The notes below the pieces were generated by a model. It had not been told where the DNA came from. It was given only the letters and a program-made list of their open reading frames with translations, and made no database searches. A stretch of DNA of 26,200 nt from a virus: the IMG/VR virus record IMGVR_UViG_3300000116_000183, positions 1 to 26,200 of that record; one strand, 5' to 3'. The position numbers were made by a program, and so were the translations under genes. Positions within the stretch are counted from its first letter, which is position 1, and each line of letters starts with the position of its first letter. Below, piece after piece: positions 6,612 to 14,726 of this stretch.

Positions 6612-7197
6612 TGATTTCAGCCACATGTTCGTGCTGTAAGATCTCGTGATGGTTGGCGTGGATTGTGTGTACGCGTGCGCTGTCTGGTGTCCAATCCTCT
6701 TGCGAAGAAACACTCACTACACCATCAGTCTTAACCTTTGGCGCAGCAAACGAATGTCCTTTACACGCAATGATACAATCGATATTCTTATCATCATAGT
6801 TCTGTTCTTTGACATCAGTGATGAATTTTGATTTTGGTAAGATGTAAGAGAAGATTGGTGCAGCAAGCATCAAGAAATAATGCATGAATGGATTGAATCC
6901 ACCGATGCCACTAAGTGGTGCTGCAATCGTCACAATGGACGCCACACGCTTGTTTCGTGCTAGGTGCATGGCAAGTATACCACCAAGAGAATGGCCGATG
7001 ACGACAGTCTCTTGCCCATTGTCGGTGAACTCTTTGCATTCTTTGATCGCACGTTTCACAATATCAACTGCTTTCTCTTCTTCACAATCATATTCAAAAT
7101 ATTGAATGTTGTGATCATCATCTAACTTATCGACGATGTAGTTGAAACACGTTCTGGTTGCCCATGCGCCGTGTATCAGAAGAATATTCTTAGCCAT
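6592..7197 (-). CDS. Alpha/beta-fold serine hydrolase
   Basis: 201 aa from MAKNILLIHGAW. The oxyanion HG motif follows the first strand (LLIHGAW), the nucleophile elbow is VVIGHSLGG, and a C-terminal acid (KTDGVVSVSSQ) and His (ANHHEILQHEHV) complete a plausible Ser-Asp-His triad. A hydrophobic insert (HYFLMLAAPIFSYILP) may form a lid. The substrate cannot be told; esterase, lipase-like or acyl-transfer activity are all possible. The frame extends to 7230, but the ATG at 7197 fits the family N-terminus and has GGAACA upstream. It converges with and overlaps the HNH gene. Confidence 0.78.
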   Translation of the reverse strand: MAKNILLIHGAWATRTCFNYIVDKLDDDHNIQYFEYDCEEEKAVDIVKRAIKECKEFTDNGQETVVIGHSLGGILAMHLARNKRVASIVTIAAPLSGIGGFNPFMHYFLMLAAPIFSYILPKSKFITDVKEQNYDDKNIDCIIACKGHSFAAPKVKTDGVVSVSSQEDWTPDSARVHTIHANHHEILQHEHVAEIIKKAIS

Positions 7198-7261
7198 GTT
7201 GTGTTCCAGTTCTAGTATAATTGTCGCCATAGCTCTATCCCATTGTGGTCAACCAATGAGA

Positions 7262-7269
7262 TATTTAGT
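7262..7269 (-). promoter_or_regulatory. T4-late-like motif upstream of the hydrolase
   Basis: ACTAAATA on the minus strand, 65 bases before the preferred hydrolase start and overlapping the stop of the 39-aa ORF. Same octamer as at 2275 and 4766. Confidence 0.45.
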
Positions 7270-7384
7270 CTATCCAGCCATCACCACGAAACAGATGCCA
7301 TGTGCGATGTTTGAATATCTGCCACAGTAACGGTATGAGATAGTCTGCCTCATAACACCCGTTTTCATTTTCATATGTCCACAT
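7265..7384 (-). CDS. 39-aa Trp-rich small protein after spoVR
   Basis: The frame reads MWTYENENGCYEADYLIPLL then WQIFKHRTWHLFRGDGWID. The ATG has AGGA seven bases upstream and sits 8 bases after the spoVR stop, so it is likely the last gene of the prkA operon. Four Trp and an amphipathic centre make a chance ORF less likely. No family recognised. Confidence 0.5.
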   Translation of the reverse strand: MWTYENENGCYEADYLIPLLWQIFKHRTWHLFRGDGWID

Positions 7385-7392
7385 CGTTTATC

Positions 7393-8910
7393 CTAACACC
7401 CAGCAACATCACCATAGAAATCATTCAACGATATTCTGTCTTTCTCGAACTCAACAGAATAACCCCATAGGAACTCCATATACGTCAACACAGCATCCTT
7501 GGTCTTCTCATCCAGCTTCTCTCCGTTTACCGGTGTGTGCTTCAATTCGAGCGTTCTAGAGCCATGAATGTTCGCATTCACCACTTCGATGTCAGGATGA
7601 TACTGAGACATCGAATACTGGTTAGACAATCCACTTCGGATATCATTGAAGTGACTGCGATTCTGAATGGCATTTACGTTATGCTTATCCGATCCTTGTT
7701 TGTCATCAACCTTAAACAACTGCCATTTGCTGACGATCTTCGGACTAAGAAACTGCATGACAAAACTCTCATCACGATAGTTCGCAACGGCATCGAGAAT
7801 GACTTCTTTCCAGTTTTCACCAGCGATGTGCGGAAACATCTCTTTGTCTTCTGCATCCGGTTTTTCACATATTCTACGAATGTCGGTGAACATGTCGAAA
7901 CCAAGCGCATATGGATTGTAACCACTGTAGTGCTTGTGATCATAGGGGAACTGAGTAAGAACACCAGCATGCGAACCAAGGAACTCTAGCATCGATCCTT
8001 CTGTGATCAATCCCTTTTCCCACATACGATACATGATGTAGTAATGAGTGAACGATGCAAATCCTTCGTTCATCAATTTAGTCTGACGTTGCGGATAGAA
8101 ATACTGTGCCATCTTACGCACAATACGTACGATTTCTCTTTCCCATGGTTCTAGTACAGGTGAATGTTTCTCGATGAAGTACAACAAATTCTCTTGTGGC
8201 TCAGAAGGAATTTTCTTCATGCGGCCTTCATCGATGTTGTTGTTGGCTTTCTTTGTTGTTGCTGATTCAGGTAGTGTTGACCATATTCTATCGACTTGTT
8301 GCTGCAAATATTCTGAACGCTCTTTCTGACGTAGCTTCTCATCATGCTTGTTCAGCTTATCTGGTCGCTGATAACGATCAACACCATACGATTGAATTGA
8401 GTGAGCTGCATCGAGTACGTCCTGTACTGGTCCTGGTCCATGCTCATCTTCCATCTTTGAAATGTAGTCTTTGGCAAAGATCAGATAATCAACGATTGAG
8501 TCGGCACTGGTCCACTGTTTGAACAGGTAGTTATTCTTGAAGAAATGATTATGACCGTAACAAGCGTGTGCGATCACCAACGATTGCATTGTCATACTAT
8601 TCTCTTCCATGAGATAAGAGATACATGGATCTGAGTTGATAACGATCTCGTACGCCAGGCCAGATAATCCTTTGCGATACGAATACTCATCTTGAAGATG
8701 GCGTTTGCCGAATGACCAATGATCATACATGATTGGTAAACCAACAGAAGAATAAGCATCCAGCATTTGATCAGAACCAATGATCTCAATTTGATTCTTG
8801 TAAATATCAAGTCCCAATTCTTTGAATGCAATTTCCGCGCATTCCGCATCAACCGCCTTGATAAGATCGAAATTCCAATCTGCGCCAGCAGCAAAAAGTG
8901 GTTTTGTCAT
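7393..8910 (-). CDS. spoVR: SpoVR/YcgB family protein
   Basis: 505 aa from MTKPLFAAGADWNF, close to E. coli YcgB (510 aa). Diagnostic SpoVR blocks: YKNQIEIIGSDQMLDAYSSV, SFGKRHLQDEYSYRKGLSG, AYEIVINSDPCISYLMEENS, MTMQSLVIAHACYGHNHFFK, FTHYYIMYRMWEKGLI and HYSGYNPYALGFDMF. The family was named for a B. subtilis sporulation mutant; in Gram-negative bacteria it is co-conserved with PrkA/YeaG and YeaH in a stationary-phase and nutrient-stress module of unknown biochemistry. The His-containing blocks may bind metal (inference). The start lies one base after the yeaH stop, with GGAGAG overlapping that stop, so translation is coupled. Confidence 0.95.
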   Translation of the reverse strand: MTKPLFAAGADWNFDLIKAVDAECAEIAFKELGLDIYKNQIEIIGSDQMLDAYSSVGLPIMYDHWSFGKRHLQDEYSYRKGLSGLAYEIVINSDPCISYLMEENSMTMQSLVIAHACYGHNHFFKNNYLFKQWTSADSIVDYLIFAKDYISKMEDEHGPGPVQDVLDAAHSIQSYGVDRYQRPDKLNKHDEKLRQKERSEYLQQQVDRIWSTLPESATTKKANNNIDEGRMKKIPSEPQENLLYFIEKHSPVLEPWEREIVRIVRKMAQYFYPQRQTKLMNEGFASFTHYYIMYRMWEKGLITEGSMLEFLGSHAGVLTQFPYDHKHYSGYNPYALGFDMFTDIRRICEKPDAEDKEMFPHIAGENWKEVILDAVANYRDESFVMQFLSPKIVSKWQLFKVDDKQGSDKHNVNAIQNRSHFNDIRSGLSNQYSMSQYHPDIEVVNANIHGSRTLELKHTPVNGEKLDEKTKDAVLTYMEFLWGYSVEFEKDRISLNDFYGDVAGC

Positions 8911-8911
8911 C

Positions 8912-10225
8912 TTACTCTCCAAAAATCTTTGCGTTATCAGCTCTCGTACGATGGAACAGATTGCTAAACACCTTCCATACAGAACTTTTGTCAGGAACAC
9001 GTTGCAGTGCTAGATTCTTATTGGTTTCGATGTGCTTCCTGAATGACTTCCATAACGAAGTCGTGTCCATCAAATGACCATTCTGTACCCATTGCTTCTT
9101 ATAGTCTGATAGTGTTTCGATATAGGCGTAGTATTGCACAATACCTAGCAGATCTTCGATATACTGCTCAGTCAATGTCTCATCAGCTGGATAATTATCA
9201 CCGTCTGATGCTTGTGCGATATAGATGTTCCAATCATCTGGCTTGTATCTCTCGTTGATGATTTTCTTTGTCAATGATAATGCTTCGGATACTACAGTGC
9301 CACCACTGATCTTCGAATGGAAAAATTCATCTTCCTCCACTTCCCTTGCTTCTGCATGGTGCGCAATGAAGACGACATGCACATTGTTATATTTGCGACG
9401 AAGAAACATATTCAGAAGTACAAAGAAACGCTTGGCAACATCCTTCTCATCCTCGCCCATTGAGAATGATACATCCATCACACAAAACATTACTGCCTGT
9501 GTGTGAGGCTTTGGAACTTTGACTTGGTTTTTGTATCGAACATCGAACGGATCAATCCATGGAATTGCCTTACGTTTTTTCTCAAGACGCTCAATCTCTG
9601 CGCGAATAGCAGGACGATCTTCTTCTGGTGTGCCACCAAAATACAGCAACGCTTTCAGATCTTGGATTTCTTCTAATGAAGGACGTCGAAGGCCAATCTT
9701 ACGACCAATGGCATTCTTCATAGAACGCACGATATCTAACTGTGAAGGATTACCTTCGTTCTTGTAGCCACTGTTGATTGTCTCGTACTGTGTGACATTC
9801 TTCAGTTGTTTTTTGATGAAATCTGGAAGTTCCATCTCTTCGAACACATAGTCACGAAACTCTTCATCAGTCAAAAGAAATTCGAAGCTATCTTCGCCTT
9901 CACCATCCGGTGAGCCTTCACCCTGCCCTGGTCCTTGGCCACCAGATCCTTGTTCTGGTTTCTTGATATGATCACCAGGGACAAATTCTTTGTTACCGGG
10001 CAGAACATATTCTTTGTCACCAGTCTTTCGATTGTTGCCGAATGTTGGTTCAGATGTTGGATTGACGCGAACTTTTTTGTTGTTCTTTGTCATATCAACA
10101 TCACCAGAATCTAATGTTCTCCGCACAGCTTCTTTGATCTGCTTCTTATGCAAATCCATAAATCGTTTTCTATTCTTCAATGCTTTATCGCGCGGATTGA
10201 GTCTTCGATCAACGATATGCGTCAT
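8912..10225 (-). CDS. yeaH: YeaH/DUF444 von Willebrand-type protein
   Basis: 437 aa against 427 for E. coli YeaH, and alike over the whole length. The N-terminus IVDRRLNPRDKALKNRKRF matches the family. A Gly/Gln/Pro-rich linker follows (residues 92-110), then DPFDVRYKNQV and AVMFCVMDVSFSM, the MIDAS motif (Asp251, Ser253, Ser255). HHAEAREVEEDEFFHSKISGG and AQASDGDN (Asp341) complete it. The protein is thought to act with the PrkA kinase and SpoVR; its partner is not known. The start immediately follows the stop of the inserted GIY-YIG gene (TGAATG), with GAGG eight bases upstream. Confidence 0.95.
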   Translation of the reverse strand: MTHIVDRRLNPRDKALKNRKRFMDLHKKQIKEAVRRTLDSGDVDMTKNNKKVRVNPTSEPTFGNNRKTGDKEYVLPGNKEFVPGDHIKKPEQGSGGQGPGQGEGSPDGEGEDSFEFLLTDEEFRDYVFEEMELPDFIKKQLKNVTQYETINSGYKNEGNPSQLDIVRSMKNAIGRKIGLRRPSLEEIQDLKALLYFGGTPEEDRPAIRAEIERLEKKRKAIPWIDPFDVRYKNQVKVPKPHTQAVMFCVMDVSFSMGEDEKDVAKRFFVLLNMFLRRKYNNVHVVFIAHHAEAREVEEDEFFHSKISGGTVVSEALSLTKKIINERYKPDDWNIYIAQASDGDNYPADETLTEQYIEDLLGIVQYYAYIETLSDYKKQWVQNGHLMDTTSLWKSFRKHIETNKNLALQRVPDKSSVWKVFSNLFHRTRADNAKIFGE

Positions 10226-10762
10226 TCATTTTTTCCTCTTAATACCGTACACAAAACCATCTGGAAGTGATTCTCCGTTACGTATTTTCATAGTGCGTTT
10301 GCCATTGGTAACCCAACGTGTGCCATACTGGCTATTTCTTTCACCGGTTTGACCAGACGATAGTTTCTTTATATAGGCATCCCAATCACCGCGTTCTTGA
10401 ATAAATTCCTTGTTGCCGCGTAGTAAATTATCCATGCCTTTTTTATGAACATTCTTACCAGTCTTATTGACATGTCCAAAGCCACCGTCGCCACCGGGAT
10501 TGATGTTATACGTGTCTTCTCTCAGACAAAATTTCTCAGTAACGATCTCTTTTTCTTTCGCAACCATCTCTTTGCGAGTATCGAAAATATGTAGAACGCA
10601 CTTCTTGAATTTATCCTTTCCATATTTCGTAATTGCCAGTCGAATTCTTTTACCACTTCCGAAGTAGTTGTCATATGGATCATCTGTCTCATGCATCCCC
10701 ACATAGAATTGCTTTGTAATTGTGTTCGTTGTTCTGTAGATCGTGTAGTATTTTTTAGCCAT
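10226..10762 (-). CDS. GIY-YIG homing endonuclease inserted in the prkA operon
   Basis: 178 aa from MAKKYYTIYRTTN. The GIY-YIG nuclease module is clear: YYTIYRTTN and FYVGMHET, DNYFGSGKRI, and a catalytic Glu region (EMVAKEKEIV). After PGGDGGFG comes a basic C-terminal DNA-binding part with GERNSQYGTRWVTNGKR, typical of Seg-like free-standing enzymes. The frame continues to 10834 but overlaps prkA; the ATG at 10762 fits the family. A strong hairpin (10769-10792) covers its ribosome site, which suggests low or timed translation. It separates prkA from yeaH, genes normally adjacent in bacteria. Confidence 0.88.
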   Translation of the reverse strand: MAKKYYTIYRTTNTITKQFYVGMHETDDPYDNYFGSGKRIRLAITKYGKDKFKKCVLHIFDTRKEMVAKEKEIVTEKFCLREDTYNINPGGDGGFGHVNKTGKNVHKKGMDNLLRGNKEFIQERGDWDAYIKKLSSGQTGERNSQYGTRWVTNGKRTMKIRNGESLPDGFVYGIKRKK

Positions 10763-10768
10763 GATCAG

Positions 10769-10792
10769 TGGCGGGAGATTTCTCCCCCGCCA
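10769..10792 (-). promoter_or_regulatory. Ribosome-site hairpin before the GIY-YIG gene
   Basis: TGGCGGGAGA (10769-10778) pairs with TCTCCCCCGCCA (10781-10792) with a two-base bulge and a very short loop. On the minus strand it contains the GGAGA that would serve the endonuclease start. No T run follows, so translational control or transcript protection is more likely than termination. It lies 8 bases past the prkA stop. Confidence 0.72.
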
Positions 10793-10799
10793 TCCCCAA

Positions 10800-12734
10800 T
10801 TAACCAGCTTTGCGAACGCGACAATACCAGTCAACTAGACGACGAATTTGTTTGGGTGTATATCCACGCACGGACATACGATTAACAAAATCATCATGCT
10901 TACGTTGCATCTCTTTTGACTTTTTATCGTCAAACGAAATGACAGGTAGCAGATCCTCGATCTGACTAAAGATACGCTTCTCAATCACTTCACGCAGAAG
11001 AGAATATGAGGTCCACTTAACATCTTCACCAGTACGAGCTTTTGCACGAAGACAGAAGTTTACAACCTCGTTTCGGAAATCCTTGGGATTTGATTTACCA
11101 GCAGCCTTTTCCATCTTCTCTAGTTCTTCGTTCAAGAGCGAACGATTCATCAGTAGTCCAGTGTCTGGATCTTTGAACTCCTGATCCTGCAACCATGCAT
11201 CTGCATACGACAGATACCGCATAAACAAGTTCTGACCATACTCATCATACGATTCCAAGTAGCACTTCTGAATTTCGTTACCAAGAAACTCTGCATACTT
11301 ACCAGCAAGATCTTCCTTAATGAAGGTGAGATATCTTGTTTCCACATCTTCTGGAAACTGTTCTTTCTTGATGGCTTGTTCCAACACAAACATCATGTGT
11401 ACAGGATCTGCCGCCACTTCATCAGAAGAGTAGTTGAACGTCTTACTCAGGATCTTATACGCAAATCGAGTTGATGTGCCATCCATGCCTTCCTCTTGGC
11501 CAGCAACATCACGATACTCTTGCATCGTCTTGGCCTTTGGATCAGACTCACGAATATTCTCACCATCATACACGCGCATTTTACTATAGAGTGTTGAGTT
11601 TTCATGTTCCTTAAGTCGAGTCAGGACAGAGAACTCAGACAACATACGCAATGTACGTGGTGCGCATGGTGCATCGATTAGGCCAGATGACTCGATCATT
11701 TTCTCATAGATCTTGACTTCTTCAGTACGACGCAAACAGTACGGAACTTTGATCACACAAATACGATCCAAGAACGCTTCATTGTTCTTGTTGTTCTTGA
11801 ATGATGTCCATTCCGATTGGTTAGAGTGAGCCAAGATGATACCAGAGAACGGCATAGCAGAGATTGCTTCTGTGCCTGTGTAATTGCCTTCCTGTGTTGC
11901 AGTGAGCAATGGATACAGAACCTTGATTGGTGCTTTGAACATCTCAACGAATTCAAGCATGCCTTGTGACGTACGATTGAGGCCACCAGAATAAGAATAA
12001 GCGTCTGCGTCGTGCTGACTAAAGTGTTCGAGTTGACGAATATCAACCTTACCAACCAACGAAGAAATGTCTTGATTGTTTTCGTCGCCCGGTTCAGTCT
12101 TCATGATGCCAATTTGTTCCAAACGTGATGGATTAATTTTGACAACACGAAATTGATTGATGTCGTACTTGAACTCTTTGAGACGCTTAATTGCCCATGG
12201 TGACATGATCTGACCAAAATATCGCATGTCGATATTGTGATCTTTGGAAAGATCCCTTTGATGCTCTTTGTTTTGAAACAGTCCTAGTGGAGATTCGTAC
12301 AGTGGTGAGATGTCGCCATCTGCTGTTGCCAAACAATAGATTGGCATTTTCTCCATCAGCTCTTTGAGTGTTTCTGCCAGTGAGGATTTACCACCACCAA
12401 CCGGACCAAGCAAATAGAGGATCTGTTTACGTTCTTCCAATCCTTGTGCGGCGTGTTTGAAATAACCAACGATCGATTCGATGGTGTCTTCCATGCCATG
12501 AAATTCTTTGAACGCTGGATACACGCGAAGTGTGCGATTGCTGAAAATACGTGACTGGCGAGGATCTTTGTTTGTGTCCACCAATTGGGGTTCACCAATA
12601 GCCTCAACCATACGCTCGGCTGCGGAAGCATAGGCCATCTTGTCAGTTTCACACAATTCAAAATATGCATCCAATGTCATGAACTGAGGTTCGCGGCCCT
12701 CGTAGTAACTGTGGAATTTTTGTGATAGTGGCAT
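10800..12734 (-). CDS. prkA: PrkA/YeaG serine protein kinase (AAA+ type)
   Basis: 644 aa from the ATG at 12734, the same length as E. coli YeaG. Family blocks run throughout: RVYPAFKEFHGMEDTIESIV, the Walker A GPVGGGKSS (residues 110-118), IYCLATADGDISPLYESPLG, EMFKAPIKVLYPLLTATQEG, ISAMPFSGIILAHSNQSEW and AFLDRICVIKVPYCLRRTEE. PrkA proteins have an AAA+ N-terminal part and a C-terminal region resembling cAMP-dependent kinases; in enterobacteria they act in starvation adaptation. The frame opens at 12743, but AGGAG is only one base from that ATG and ten from the one at 12734. It is first in the operon prkA - GIY-YIG - yeaH - spoVR, under the promoter at 12771-12799. Confidence 0.95.
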   Translation of the reverse strand: MPLSQKFHSYYEGREPQFMTLDAYFELCETDKMAYASAAERMVEAIGEPQLVDTNKDPRQSRIFSNRTLRVYPAFKEFHGMEDTIESIVGYFKHAAQGLEERKQILYLLGPVGGGKSSLAETLKELMEKMPIYCLATADGDISPLYESPLGLFQNKEHQRDLSKDHNIDMRYFGQIMSPWAIKRLKEFKYDINQFRVVKINPSRLEQIGIMKTEPGDENNQDISSLVGKVDIRQLEHFSQHDADAYSYSGGLNRTSQGMLEFVEMFKAPIKVLYPLLTATQEGNYTGTEAISAMPFSGIILAHSNQSEWTSFKNNKNNEAFLDRICVIKVPYCLRRTEEVKIYEKMIESSGLIDAPCAPRTLRMLSEFSVLTRLKEHENSTLYSKMRVYDGENIRESDPKAKTMQEYRDVAGQEEGMDGTSTRFAYKILSKTFNYSSDEVAADPVHMMFVLEQAIKKEQFPEDVETRYLTFIKEDLAGKYAEFLGNEIQKCYLESYDEYGQNLFMRYLSYADAWLQDQEFKDPDTGLLMNRSLLNEELEKMEKAAGKSNPKDFRNEVVNFCLRAKARTGEDVKWTSYSLLREVIEKRIFSQIEDLLPVISFDDKKSKEMQRKHDDFVNRMSVRGYTPKQIRRLVDWYCRVRKAG

Positions 12735-12770
12735 AGTGCGCATTCTCCTGTCATACTGTTAATATCGCTG

Positions 12771-12799
12771 AATCTAGCACAGCTCTGTTATATAGTCAA
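12771..12799 (-). promoter_or_regulatory. Promoter of the prkA operon
   Basis: Minus strand: TTGACT (12794-12799), a 17-bp spacer ending TGC, TAGATT (12771-12776). This matches the window's extended -10 pattern. It sits in the divergent gap between prkA and the + cell-wall hydrolase gene. Confidence 0.75.
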
Positions 12800-12811
12800 A
12801 TCGTCAGCGGC

Positions 12812-12819
12812 CCTAAATA
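12812..12819 (+). promoter_or_regulatory. T4-late-like motif upstream of the hydrolase
   Basis: CCTAAATA on the plus strand, 32 bases before the ATG of the cell-wall hydrolase. Its position fits a late gene, in contrast to the sigma70-like promoter facing the other way. Confidence 0.5.
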
Positions 12820-12850
12820 GCTCTATTAACTAATTTGAAGGGTGTCAGTC

Positions 12851-14179
12851 ATGTCATTTCCAAGAGATCTTGGTAGAGTATCAGCAAAATATGAATCGGG
12901 TGGCCGTGGTGTTGCGTTTGTTAGCAATGGATCTGCATGGGGTGATCCTGGTGGCGATAGCTATGGTGTCCATCAACTATCCGGTGCATATTCCATGGGC
13001 GCTTTTCTACGTTCTTCGTGGGGCAAACCTTACAAATCAAAATTTGGTTCACTCAAACCAGGAACAAAATGGTTCAACTCGAAATACAAACAAGTTGCCT
13101 ATGCAGATCCAGATGGATTTGGTTATGCACAGAAAGCATTCTATGCAACCACTCACTACATCCCTGTGCGCGACCATGCAGCCAAACTAGGCTTTGATGT
13201 CACAGACAGAGGCATACAAGAGGCTTTGTTCTCTATGAGTGTGCAACATGGTGGAGCAAAGAAAATCGTCTCTGCGGCCCATTCTGAAGGTTTACCAAGC
13301 CATCCATCTGACCAGATCAAGGCTCTGTATCGTGAGCGTGTGGATTATGTCAATGGATTGCGTTCTCTATCCTGCGAAATCAAACGATCATTGGTCAACA
13401 ATCGCTATAAAGACGAACTGCGTGATGTTCTCGAATTGGTCGGTGAATACGAAGCTGGTGAAGTCGAACACGTGAAACCGTCTGATACGCTACAGGAAGA
13501 TGTTGGTGATTCTGCGCAAGGCATGTTGCTTACGTTGTTCAAGCTTCTTATGAGTATCGTCAGTGCCATTTTTGGTGGTCTTAAACGAGCCAAAGATCGT
13601 GTCAATGAATCGATTGTCATTCCACAGGACATCGACGAAGCTGTAATTGATGAAGAAGTCAAAGCTGGTAAAGAATTACCTTGGATGGCTACTGCAAAAC
13701 GTTTGATGGGAACCAAAGAAATTTCCGGCAAACGATCCAATAGTGTCATCATGAATTGGGCAAAGCAGCTCGGTGGTTTTGTGAAAAATGTTTATACAAA
13801 CGATGATACGCCATGGTGTGGATTGTTCATTGCGCACATCTTCGATAACAATGGCATCAAAGTGAAGTTCAAAAATCCACTTGGTGCTCGTAATTGGCGC
13901 AATTTTGGTTTCGAGACTACGCCACGATATGGTGCTGTAATGGTATTCTGGCGCGGTAAGAAATCTGGATGGTCTGGTCATGTTGGAATGTACGTATCAG
14001 AAGATGCAAACTACTATCACATTCTCGGTGGCAATCAATCCAATATGGTCAATGTAACTAAGGTTGCAAAGAACAGACTGCTTGCGTCCAGATTTCCGAA
14101 TGGGTACGAAGGACGGGTAGGCGATTATCATGCAATCACAAAGAAGTTCGATGGTAAAGTATCAACGAATGAGGAATAA
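12851..14179 (+). CDS. Two-domain peptidoglycan hydrolase (glycosidase-like plus TIGR02594/NlpC-P60-like)
   Basis: 442 aa. The N-terminal half (to about 200) has AKYESGGRGVAFVSNG and GGDSYGVHQLSG, a pattern seen in phage lysozyme/transglycosylase-like domains with a candidate catalytic Glu in YESGG. Residues 225-245 form a hydrophobic helix (MLLTLFKLLMSIVSAIFGGL). The C-terminal half matches TIGR02594 proteins: PWMATAKRLMGTKEISG, NDDTPWCGLFIAHIF (Cys nucleophile), GARNWRNFGF, GAVMVFWRGKKSGWSGHVGM (His) and YHILGGNQSNMVNVTK. It could be the endolysin, membrane-tethered by the central helix, or a tail-associated lysin. The ATG at 12851, with AAGGG upstream, is preferred to the GTG at 12842. Confidence 0.83.
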   Translation: MSFPRDLGRVSAKYESGGRGVAFVSNGSAWGDPGGDSYGVHQLSGAYSMGAFLRSSWGKPYKSKFGSLKPGTKWFNSKYKQVAYADPDGFGYAQKAFYATTHYIPVRDHAAKLGFDVTDRGIQEALFSMSVQHGGAKKIVSAAHSEGLPSHPSDQIKALYRERVDYVNGLRSLSCEIKRSLVNNRYKDELRDVLELVGEYEAGEVEHVKPSDTLQEDVGDSAQGMLLTLFKLLMSIVSAIFGGLKRAKDRVNESIVIPQDIDEAVIDEEVKAGKELPWMATAKRLMGTKEISGKRSNSVIMNWAKQLGGFVKNVYTNDDTPWCGLFIAHIFDNNGIKVKFKNPLGARNWRNFGFETTPRYGAVMVFWRGKKSGWSGHVGMYVSEDANYYHILGGNQSNMVNVTKVAKNRLLASRFPNGYEGRVGDYHAITKKFDGKVSTNEE

Positions 14180-14181
14180 CG

Positions 14182-14203
14182 AAAAAGGAGAGACAAAATC
14201 TCC
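14182..14203. terminator. Bidirectional terminator between converging genes
   Basis: GGAGA (14187-14191) and TCTCC (14199-14203) form a 5-bp stem with a 7-base loop. On the minus strand it is followed by TTTTT (14182-14186), ending the unit whose last gene stops at 14213. On the plus strand, after the hydrolase stop, the following CCTTCATTCTT is weaker. Confidence 0.65.
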
Positions 14204-14212
14204 CCTTCATTC

Positions 14213-14380
14213 TTAGTAGTCCATGATGCTCGGTGGTTTGATACAAACATCATTTAGTTTTGTTACCCAACCACTTTCATCTGCACATTTTTGTGGTGCT
14301 AGTTCAAGTGGTGCAACATATGCGATCGTCACAAGAGTGCTGACGCATACGAAGATAACACACCCAAGAAAATAATTCAT
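14213..14380 (-). CDS. 55-aa secreted or membrane-anchored small protein
   Basis: MNYFLGCVIFVCVSTLVTIA forms an N-terminal membrane helix or signal anchor. The remainder has two Cys (QKCADESGW and NDVCIKPP) that could form a disulfide outside the cytoplasm. AGGA lies six bases before the ATG, and the gene starts 7 bases after the upstream stop. No family recognised. Confidence 0.6.
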   Translation of the reverse strand: MNYFLGCVIFVCVSTLVTIAYVAPLELAPQKCADESGWVTKLNDVCIKPPSIMDY

Positions 14381-14387
14381 GTCATTC

Positions 14388-14726
14388 CTACTTTACTAGA
14401 AAATCGGTTTTCTTCTCATCTTGGTACTTCCAACCAGCGAGAATACAAACGACGAAATTGTCTTCGATGCGTGTAACTTCTACGATCAAAATGGATTTGT
14501 TTTCCAATGATCGAAGAGCATCATAAGATGCGATGGGCACACCATCTTTATCTTTCTTGAATACGTTCTCCGATTGTGGCATAAATCCACCAGGAAGAAA
14601 CACTTTCTGCATGAATTCAGGCATTGCCATACAAGTAACGTTTTTCTTGACGATAACTGGTTCGGCTAATACCACGCCAATCATCGCAACTGTTGCTAGG
14701 ATGGCAATCAATAGACTCTTAATCAT
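14388..14726 (-). CDS. Small exported protein
   Basis: 112 aa from MIKSLLIAILATVAMIGVVL, a classical signal peptide with a likely cleavage after VLA. The mature part contains two Cys and a VPIASYDALRSLENKSILIV stretch. The open frame runs to 14867, but that region is better explained by the overlapping 50-aa gene; the ATG at 14726 has GAGG upstream and overlaps the previous stop as ATGA. Probably periplasmic; function unknown. Confidence 0.68.
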   Translation of the reverse strand: MIKSLLIAILATVAMIGVVLAEPVIVKKNVTCMAMPEFMQKVFLPGGFMPQSENVFKKDKDGVPIASYDALRSLENKSILIVEVTRIEDNFVVCILAGWKYQDEKKTDFLVK

